A stretch of DNA of 50,269 nucleotides, taken from NCBI GenBank assembly GCA_016868755.1, contig VGFU01000010.1, positions 1-50,269 on the forward strand, in the 5' to 3' direction. The notes beneath the pieces are model-generated. The model was not told where the DNA came from, did not search any database, and saw only the letters and a list, made by a program, of their open reading frames with translations. The DNA comes from Bacteroidota bacterium (GTDB taxonomy: Bacteria > Bacteroidota > Bacteroidia > Flavobacteriales > Schleiferiaceae). The position numbers and the translations under genes are program-made. Below are positions 18,675 to 25,455 of this stretch, one piece after another. Positions within the stretch are counted from its first letter, which is position 1; every line of letters begins with the position of its first letter.

Positions 18675-19103
18675 TTGGGAACCGCTGTGCTGCTGAGTTT
18701 TTCGGCCTGGGCCCAAAAAGCCGACGACCTTCTGGGCGTATGGTGGAACGCCGAAAAAGACGGCCAAGTTGAAATTTACAAGGTCGGAACCGAATACCGC
18801 GGCCGCATCGTCTACGTCAAAGTCAACACCAACCCCGACGGCACGAGCCCCAAAAAAGACAACCTTAACCCCGACGTGAAGCTGCGCAGCCGCGTACTTC
18901 AGGGAACGACCATCTTGTCAGGCCTCAAGTGGGACGCCGATGATAAAGAATGGGCCGGTGGCCAGATTTACGACACGAAGTCGGGCAACTCCTACGACTG
19001 CTACGCGCGCCTGAACGAGGACGGTTCGCTGTACTTCAAGGGCTACATGATGGGTATGCGCTTCGTCGGCCGCTCGACGACTTGGACTCGGGTCAAGAAG
19101 TAG
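18675..19103 (+). CDS. DUF2147 secreted protein (start uncertain)
   Basis: The frame encodes a small exported protein of the DUF2147 family: hydrophobic stretch AVLLSFSAWAQ with a likely cleavage after WAQ, then DLLGVWWNAEKDGQVEIYKV, YRGRIVYVKVNTNPDG, LSGLKWDADDKEWAGGQIYD and a final GRSTTWTRVKK. The first in-frame start is a TTG at 18675, giving 142 residues but a signal peptide without a basic n-region. A better start, the GTG at 18632 overlapping the YihY stop as GTGA, is in another frame; one base fewer in the A7 run (18637-18643) or T5 run (18666-18670) would join it to this gene and give a normal MIKK-type signal peptide. The gene may carry a frameshift. The last 11 bases overlap the convergent glycosyltransferase. 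Confidence 0.75.
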   Translation: MGTAVLLSFSAWAQKADDLLGVWWNAEKDGQVEIYKVGTEYRGRIVYVKVNTNPDGTSPKKDNLNPDVKLRSRVLQGTTILSGLKWDADDKEWAGGQIYDTKSGNSYDCYARLNEDGSLYFKGYMMGMRFVGRSTTWTRVKK

Positions 19104-20214
19104 CCCGAACTTCCTGATAAATTTCGTTGAGGCGGCTCCCCACCAGGGCCGCCTCAAATTTTGGGTAGGCTAACGCATCGGACGCAACCCGCCAGGGCTC
19201 TTGCCAGCAGGCCTCCAAGGCGTCGGCCATCGCCACGGCTCCCGGAGCCACGCGCCGTCCGAACGGCTCTGCCAACCACGGCTGAAAAGCCGGAATGTCG
19301 GTGGCCACCACAGGGATCCCGCGGTGCAGGGCCTCGTAAACGACCATTCCAAATGTTTCGTCCACAGTAGGGTGCGCCAGCACGTCGACGTCAAGGGACG
19401 CCCAGGCTCCGGGGGCTCCGTGACCCAGCCATTGCGCCCGAATGCCGAGCTTCTCAGCATAAGCGGCCAGTTCGGCTTGTCGAGGTCCGCCGCCCACGTG
19501 CACGTAGTTCCACTGAACCTCAGGATGGCGGCGCGCCAATTCTGCAAGAGCCTCAAGGGTCCATTCGGTCTTTTTAATGAACCGGTTGAGGGGAATAAGC
19601 TGTGCCACACTGAGCACGGTGAACCGGGCAGACTTCGCCAGGGTCGACGGCGGCGCGTACGCAAAGCGCGACCAATCCATCACGTTGGGAACCACTTCGA
19701 TGGAAAGTCCAGGGAGCACCCCGCGCAGCTCTGCCCCCAGGTGGTCCGAAACGGGCAGCACAAAGCGAGCTTGACGCAGGGCCCGACGGCCCCAAAAGCC
19801 CCAAAACCGGGTTTGAAGCTTGGCTGGAGCCAGATTCCAGTGCTCGGTATGCACCAAAGGCAGGCCCCAGTGCCGGGCAAGGGCGGCTGCGGTGATTCCG
19901 GCCGGCAGCAAAACCTGGCCGTGCACGAGCTCCGGACGTGGTCCTGGGTAGCGCAGGGCGACGTAGGCCGCAGCCAGCCACGGCAGGTGGTAAAGAAGCT
20001 TCCACGCGCGCCAGGTTACGCGGAGCACGTGTTCGCCGTGGGGTCCGCGCTGCCAGGATACCGTAGGCACCCAACCGCCGGTCAAAATATCGAGGTGCAG
20101 AAGGTCCGCGTCCACACCCGCCGCGCGGGCCGCCAACCACTGAGCTCGAATGAACGGCGAGCGGTGCAGCGCCTCAGCCGACGGATACCAGTTGGTTACC
20201 CAGAGGACCCTCAT
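19093..20214 (-). CDS. GT4-type glycosyltransferase
   Basis: A 373-residue GT-B fold glycosyltransferase of the GT4 type. The N-terminal domain begins RVLWVTNWYPSAEALHRSPF and has the segment VHGQVLLPAGITAAALARHW with LVHTEHWNLAP. The C-terminal donor-binding domain shows FTVLSVAQLIPLNRFIKKTE, YVHVGGGPRQAEL and the conserved E-rich motif HPTVDETFGMVVYEALHRGI. Start: ATG at 20214, whose ATGA overlaps the flippase stop, so the two are translated together. The longer frame to 20298 enters the flippase gene. Likely role: adding a sugar to a lipid-linked surface glycan; sugar unknown. Confidence 0.88.
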   Translation of the reverse strand: MRVLWVTNWYPSAEALHRSPFIRAQWLAARAAGVDADLLHLDILTGGWVPTVSWQRGPHGEHVLRVTWRAWKLLYHLPWLAAAYVALRYPGPRPELVHGQVLLPAGITAAALARHWGLPLVHTEHWNLAPAKLQTRFWGFWGRRALRQARFVLPVSDHLGAELRGVLPGLSIEVVPNVMDWSRFAYAPPSTLAKSARFTVLSVAQLIPLNRFIKKTEWTLEALAELARRHPEVQWNYVHVGGGPRQAELAAYAEKLGIRAQWLGHGAPGAWASLDVDVLAHPTVDETFGMVVYEALHRGIPVVATDIPAFQPWLAEPFGRRVAPGAVAMADALEACWQEPWRVASDALAYPKFEAALVGSRLNEIYQEVRATS

Positions 20215-21635
20215 CGCAGTAAATGGCGGAATTCCCGTCCAAATAAGATGGCCACCGCCGCCGCGTTGGCAGCAAGCATCGACGCCGACTGCAACCAAAT
20301 GCCGTCGACCGCCGCCGTGATCAGGACGAAGTTAAGGGCGCCCCAGATGGGCAGCCCCAGCATTTTCAGCACGTTGTAGTTCATGGGGTAGCGCGACCGC
20401 GACACGAAGTGAACCGAAGCCACTTGGAGCAGCGCCACCACCCCCGTGGCCCATACGGCGCCCTCGGCGCCGTTCCGCGCGACCAAAACGGCGAGCACCG
20501 GCAGATACACCGCCATGCTCAGCGCATAAAACCGCGGAAAAAGCTTGGTTTCTTTGAAGTAAAACAGGGGGGCGAGGTAGACATTGAACATTCCGCGCAG
20601 CGAGAGCGACCAAAGGAGCGGCCCCACCCAGCGGTAGGAGTACTCAAACTCAGGGCGCGGCATCGCGAGGGGCAGCACGCCCACCAGTCCGGCATAAATC
20701 ACGGGAATCGCCAGCACGACCACGGCCGTAAAGCTGTGGAGGTTGCGGTTGAGCACCTCGCGGCCGTCGAGGAATCCGCGCTCCTTGAACACCCGGTAGA
20801 TGCGCGGAAGCACGGCGTTGAAAAGTCCGACCTGAATCAGGTCCAAAACCATGGCGAGCTTGACGGCAAAGTCAAAAAGTCCTACGGTTTCGGGACCCAG
20901 ACTGCCCTGCAGCACAAAGCGGTCGGCGAAGCGCAGCCCCCAACCCAGGAGGTTGTAGGCCACCATGGGGTAGAGCACGCGCAGCCAACCCACCGACTGG
21001 CTGCGGTCCCAGCGGATTCCAAAGCTGCGCAGCCACAAGACTGCGACGACCGCCGCGCTCAGGGCTAAGCCCAGGGTGCGGCCCCAAATCGGCGCGCGCA
21101 GCTGGTAGCCGTCGAGGTTGAAGGCCACGAGCGTGGCGGCCATAACCAACGCAAAGTTGAGCACGGCCAACGCCAGGTAGGGCACGGGACGCTGTTGGTT
21201 GATGAGCACGTTGCTGTAGGTTTTGAACAACGCGTAGCACAGCGACGAGAGCACCGAAGCCACGGCGAGCTCGTTCCACGGCAGCAGCGGCGAATCGGCA
21301 AACCAGCGCGTGGCGACCAGCGAAAGCACGACGGCGGTGGCGCCGGTCTGCATGATGAATCCGAAGAGGGCCGACATGACCGCGCGCAATTTTGCGGGCT
21401 GGTCGTGGTGCTCGACGTAGCTGACGCCGACAAGCGTGTCTACGCCAAAGTTGATCACGGTTTGGCCGAGCACGTAGACGCCCGTGTAGAGCGCAAAAAG
21501 GCCAAAATCGGCCGCCGGCATTTGGGTGTAGTACGGTAGAAGGACGAAGCCCGAGAGCAGCGGAAGCATTCCGCCCAGCGTAAACGCCAGCGCCGCGCCC
21601 GACGTGCGAAGTAGTCCGTGTCTGGTAACCGCCAT
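20211..21635 (-). CDS. Oligosaccharide flippase-like membrane protein (MOP/Wzx-type)
   Basis: A 474-residue polytopic membrane protein with about 12-14 predicted helices, for example AFTLGGMLPLLSGFVLLPYY, FGLFALYTGVYVLGQTVINF, LLGWGLRFADRFVLQGSLG and VVVLAIPVIYAGLVGVLPL. Organisation and the ADFGLFALYTGVY segment match the polysaccharide flippases that move lipid-linked glycans across the inner membrane. The start is the ATG at 21635, seven bases after a -7-like element; an ATG at 21656 is upstream of the predicted transcript start. The downstream glycosyltransferase overlaps by four bases. It is divergent from the YfhO-like gene, placing four glycan-related genes together. Confidence 0.85.
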   Translation of the reverse strand: MAVTRHGLLRTSGAALAFTLGGMLPLLSGFVLLPYYTQMPAADFGLFALYTGVYVLGQTVINFGVDTLVGVSYVEHHDQPAKLRAVMSALFGFIMQTGATAVVLSLVATRWFADSPLLPWNELAVASVLSSLCYALFKTYSNVLINQQRPVPYLALAVLNFALVMAATLVAFNLDGYQLRAPIWGRTLGLALSAAVVAVLWLRSFGIRWDRSQSVGWLRVLYPMVAYNLLGWGLRFADRFVLQGSLGPETVGLFDFAVKLAMVLDLIQVGLFNAVLPRIYRVFKERGFLDGREVLNRNLHSFTAVVVLAIPVIYAGLVGVLPLAMPRPEFEYSYRWVGPLLWSLSLRGMFNVYLAPLFYFKETKLFPRFYALSMAVYLPVLAVLVARNGAEGAVWATGVVALLQVASVHFVSRSRYPMNYNVLKMLGLPIWGALNFVLITAAVDGIWLQSASMLAANAAAVAILFGREFRHLLR

Positions 21636-21642
21636 CGGTTGG

Positions 21643-21650
21643 CTAAGGTA
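21643..21650 (-). promoter_or_regulatory. -7-like element TACCTTAG of the flippase operon
   Basis: Seven of eight bases match TAnnTTTG, seven bases before the ATG at 21635. It lies between that ATG and an alternative ATG at 21656, favouring the former. Confidence 0.35.
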
Positions 21651-21690
21651 CAGCATTCGCCAAGGCCAAAAAGCGCGAAGATTTTTGGCG

Positions 21691-21698
21691 TAAACTTG
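21691..21698 (+). promoter_or_regulatory. -7-like element TAAACTTG of the YfhO-like gene
   Basis: Seven of eight bases match TAnnTTTG, six bases before the ATG at 21705. Confidence 0.4.
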
Positions 21699-21704
21699 CG
21701 GACT

Positions 21705-24194
21705 ATGAACGAACTCTTTCGCAACGCTAGCCGCTCGTGGCTCTACCCGGTGCTCGCCGTGGTCGCCCTCAATTTTGCCTACTTCGCGCCCGTCGTGTTT
21801 CAGGGCAAGCAGATTCCGCAAGACGACATTAAGTTAGGGCTTGCCAAGGGCAAAGAAATCGTGGACTACCGCGCCGCCACCGGCGAAGAACCGCTGTGGA
21901 CCAACGCGATGTTTAGCGGCATGCCAACGTTCCAAATGTCGACGCTATACCCCAACAACGTGCTGAGCTACGTCGACGCAGCCTTGCGCAAGCCGCTGGT
22001 GGAGCACAGCGGTGTTTACCTAATTGGGCTGTTAATGCTCGGGTTTTTTGCGCTGCTGCGCGCCGAAAAAGTGCAGCCCTGGCTCAGCGTGGCCGGCGCT
22101 TTGGCCTTTGGGTTTAGCGGATTTTTCATCATTTCGCTCGCCGCCGGACACAACGCAAAAATCCACACCGCCGCCTACATGGCCCCGGTGATTCTGGGCA
22201 TTTTGATGGTGTACCGCGGCCAACTTGCGGCCGGATTTGCCGTGACCACCCTGGCCACCGGACTCAATATTCACGCCAACCACTTCCAAATAACCTACTA
22301 CTCGGCGATTCCCGCGCTGGCGATTGCGGTCGCCTTTTTGGTGGAGCTCGCCCGCTCGGGCCAGGTAAACGCTTGGGTGCTGCGCTCGGCTCTGCTGCTC
22401 GGCGCGGCCGTCGTCGGCATCGGGCCCAACTTTGGCAACCTATGGTCGACCTACGCCTACACCCAGGCGACGATGCGCGGTGGACACTCCGACCTGAGCC
22501 CGCTTCCCGACAGCACGGGGACGGCCCCGGCGGCCAAGGCCGAGGGCCTTGACTTTGATTACGCCATGTCGTGGTCCTACGGCGTGACGGAGTCGCTCAA
22601 CCTCTTCATTCCCAACTTAATGGGCGGCGGAGCCAAGCAGGACTACGAGGGCACCGAAACCTACGAAAACCTTGCCCGCGTCTTCCAGCAGCAGGGCTTG
22701 GGCGGCGAACGACTCAAAGAAACGGTGAACCAGTATGCTGGGTCGTTCCTGTACTGGGGCGACCAGAGTATGGTGAACGGTGCCTACTACCTCGGCGCCG
22801 TTGTGTTCTTTTTGTTTGTACTCGGGGCGATCACCGTGCGGGGCGCGACGCGCAATTGGGTGCTCGGCGCCCTGGCGGTAAGCTTGATCCTGGCCTGGGG
22901 CCGCAACGCCGAGTTCATCAACCGCTTTTTGTTTGACCACCTGCCGCTGTACAACAAGTTCCGCGTGCCCTCGATGGCCCTGGTCGTGAGCTTTTTGGCG
23001 GTGCCCTACCTCGCGTTTGTCGGACTTCAGCAGTGGCTTACCGGCGAAGGCGACAACGCCCAAAAGCAGCGCTCACTATACTTGGCCGCCGGTATTTCGG
23101 GCGGATTGGCCGCTGTGGTTGCCCTTCTGGGGCCGGCGCTGTTCTCCCTGGAGGGCTTGAACGACGCCAACCTCGCGCAGCAGGGTTTTGACCTCGCGCT
23201 CCTCGAAACCGACCGCGCCAGCCTCATGCGCAGTTCGGCCTGGCGCAGCTTCATCTTGGTGGCCTTAGCGGCCGGCGTTCTTTGGTTGCAGCTAAACGGC
23301 CGCCTCAAGCCCGCCGTGTTTGCCGGCGCCCTCATTGCCCTCGTGGCGGTGGACCAGTGGGGATTTGACCGCGACCAGCTCGGAAGCGACGAGTTTCAAA
23401 CCGAGCGCGAGTTCAAGTCCGCGTTCACGCCGACTCCGGCCGACGAGTTCATTCTCAAGGACACCGACCTGCACTACCGCGTGTACAACACCACCTCTGG
23501 GTTGACCAGTGACAGCTACACGTCCTACTTCCACAAGAGCGTGGGCGGCTACCACGGTGCCAAACTCGCTCGCTACCAGGATTTGATTGAGCGCCAGCTT
23601 TCGCAGGGCAACATCGCGGCCTACAGCATGCTCAACACCAAGTGGGTCATCACGCAGGATCAACAAACCGGAATTCTCCAGGCGCAGCCCAACATGAGTG
23701 CCTGCGGCAATGCGTGGTTCCCGGCCGAGATTCGCCAAGTGGCCAACGCCGACGAGGCCATGGCTGCGCTGAGCAATTTCGACCCGATGCAGACCGCAAT
23801 TGTGGAGCAAGGCGTGCACGCCGAGCGCCTGCTGAACTCCCAAGCGCCCGATTCAACGGCGCGCATCACCCTGACGAAGTACGACCCCAAGGTTATGACC
23901 TATGAGGTCGAGGGACTGACGTCCAACTCGGCGGCGGTGTTTTCGGAGATTTTCTATGAAGTTCCGGGGCAGTGCTGGGTGGCCACGGCCGACGGCGTGG
24001 AGGTTCCAGTGGCCCGAGTGAACTACGTGCTGCGCGCGGCGGTCATTCCGGCGGGCACTAAAGAGGTAGTGTTCCGTTTTGAGCCCGAAACCTACACGAC
24101 GGGCAGCTCTATCGACGGAGCCTTTTCGCTGCTGCTGCTCGCCTCGCTCGGATTCGCCCTCTGGATCGAGTTCAAGCGCCGCCGCAGTGCCTAA
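21705..24194 (+). CDS. YfhO-like polytopic membrane protein
   Basis: An 829-residue membrane protein with a GT-C-like layout: an N-terminal helix SWLYPVLAVVALNFAYFAP, a first loop with PQDDIKLG and PLWTNAMFSGMPTFQMS, then many helices to about residue 550, a soluble periplasmic part (about 560-795) and a last helix LLLLASLGFALWIEF before the basic end KRRRSA. This matches Bacteroidota YfhO-family proteins. Some family members take part in glycosylating wall or lipid-linked polymers, but the substrate here is unknown. The start is the ATG at 21705 just after a -7 element. It overlaps the following glycosyltransferase by eight bases; the pair is common in flavobacteria and suggests a shared glycan pathway. 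Confidence 0.82.
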   Translation: MNELFRNASRSWLYPVLAVVALNFAYFAPVVFQGKQIPQDDIKLGLAKGKEIVDYRAATGEEPLWTNAMFSGMPTFQMSTLYPNNVLSYVDAALRKPLVEHSGVYLIGLLMLGFFALLRAEKVQPWLSVAGALAFGFSGFFIISLAAGHNAKIHTAAYMAPVILGILMVYRGQLAAGFAVTTLATGLNIHANHFQITYYSAIPALAIAVAFLVELARSGQVNAWVLRSALLLGAAVVGIGPNFGNLWSTYAYTQATMRGGHSDLSPLPDSTGTAPAAKAEGLDFDYAMSWSYGVTESLNLFIPNLMGGGAKQDYEGTETYENLARVFQQQGLGGERLKETVNQYAGSFLYWGDQSMVNGAYYLGAVVFFLFVLGAITVRGATRNWVLGALAVSLILAWGRNAEFINRFLFDHLPLYNKFRVPSMALVVSFLAVPYLAFVGLQQWLTGEGDNAQKQRSLYLAAGISGGLAAVVALLGPALFSLEGLNDANLAQQGFDLALLETDRASLMRSSAWRSFILVALAAGVLWLQLNGRLKPAVFAGALIALVAVDQWGFDRDQLGSDEFQTEREFKSAFTPTPADEFILKDTDLHYRVYNTTSGLTSDSYTSYFHKSVGGYHGAKLARYQDLIERQLSQGNIAAYSMLNTKWVITQDQQTGILQAQPNMSACGNAWFPAEIRQVANADEAMAALSNFDPMQTAIVEQGVHAERLLNSQAPDSTARITLTKYDPKVMTYEVEGLTSNSAAVFSEIFYEVPGQCWVATADGVEVPVARVNYVLRAAVIPAGTKEVVFRFEPETYTTGSSIDGAFSLLLLASLGFALWIEFKRRRSA

Positions 24195-25455
24195 ACGCAT
24201 ACTCGTCGCGACCTACTACTGGCCGCCGGCCGGTGGACCGGGCGTGCAGCGCTGGCTTAAAACAGCCCAAGCCCTCAAGCACCTTGGCCACGACGTTGAG
24301 GTACTCACCGTCGACCCAGCTTATGCAACCTACCCCCTGCGCGACGAGAGCCTCTTGGCCGAAACCCTGGGGATTAGCGTGCACGCAACCCCGGCGCGCG
24401 ACTGGTTCGGCGCCTACCAAAAGCTCACCCGCCGCAAGGAGGTTCCGTTCAGCGGTTTTGCCAACCAAGCCGGGGCACCAGGGCCCATTCAGCGCCTGTC
24501 GCGCTGGGTGCGCGGCAACTTCTTTTTGCCGGATCCGCGGCGCGGATGGAACCGATACGCCGTGGCCGAGGCCCTTCGGCAGCATGCCCGAGCGCCTTTT
24601 GACTTGGTGGTGACGAGCGGTCCGCCCCACTCCACCCACTTGATCGGATTCGAGCTGCAGCAGCACGGGATGCGCTGGTGGGCCGACTTTCGCGACCCTT
24701 GGACCGACATATACTACTACCGCATGTTTTACCCGTCGGCCTGGGCCCGACGCCGCGATGCCGCCCTCGAGCGCCGGGTGCTGCAGCATGCCGAGCGCGT
24801 GCTATGCGTTTCGGACGACCTCAAGCGTTTGCTGGCGGGTAAATTGGACGGCGCCCACGAAAAATTCCTTGTGGTGCCCAACGGATACGACCCCGCTGAT
24901 TTCGACGATCAGGCTCCGGTTCCGCGCAACGAAGTTCGCACCGTGGTCTACACGGGCACGTTGACGCTCGACTACCCGCTTGATGCGCTTTATTCCGCCC
25001 TGCGGACCTACACCACCGAGCACGGAGCACTCAAACTAGTGTTTGCCGGCCGCCCCGCTCAAGAGGCCAAAGACGCCCTGGAGGCCCTAGCCCGCGAACT
25101 GCCCCTGCGGGTGGAATTCAAAGGCTACCTGCCCCACGCTGAAAGCGTGGCCTTGCTTCAGGGGGCCGACGCACTGCTGCTGCTGATTCCTGAATTGCCC
25201 AACAACCGCGGAATTCTTACCGGCAAACTCTTTGAGTACCTCGGTAGCGGCCGCCCCATTTGGGGATTTGGCCCCGTCGACGGCGACGCCAACGCCATTT
25301 TGCGCGAAACCCATGCCGGCGGACTTTTTGACGATGCTCACGAAGCCGCCGCCGCCCTCGCCCAGTGGCCCGAGCAAGGCGCCAGCCCCGAAGCCCGCGG
25401 CCGCTACACCAGGCTCGGCATCGCCAACGAACTGGCGGCTTACTTCGACAAGTAG
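24187..25455 (+). CDS. Glycosyltransferase (GT4-like)
   Basis: A 422-residue GT-B glycosyltransferase. It starts at a GTG (24187) inside the end of the YfhO-like gene: RILVATYYWPPAGGPGVQRW is the usual N-terminus of this Bacteroidota family. Later segments are DLVVTSGPPHSTHLIGFEL, WWADFRDPWTDIYYYRMFYP, AERVLCVSDDLKRLL and VVYTGTLTLDYPLDALYSAL, then the sugar-nucleotide site NRGILTGKLFEYLGSGRPIW. The frame starting at 24079 only adds overlap with the upstream gene. The last 16 bases overlap the end of the convergent carB. Confidence 0.88.
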   Translation: MPKRILVATYYWPPAGGPGVQRWLKTAQALKHLGHDVEVLTVDPAYATYPLRDESLLAETLGISVHATPARDWFGAYQKLTRRKEVPFSGFANQAGAPGPIQRLSRWVRGNFFLPDPRRGWNRYAVAEALRQHARAPFDLVVTSGPPHSTHLIGFELQQHGMRWWADFRDPWTDIYYYRMFYPSAWARRRDAALERRVLQHAERVLCVSDDLKRLLAGKLDGAHEKFLVVPNGYDPADFDDQAPVPRNEVRTVVYTGTLTLDYPLDALYSALRTYTTEHGALKLVFAGRPAQEAKDALEALARELPLRVEFKGYLPHAESVALLQGADALLLLIPELPNNRGILTGKLFEYLGSGRPIWGFGPVDGDANAILRETHAGGLFDDAHEAAAALAQWPEQGASPEARGRYTRLGIANELAAYFDK

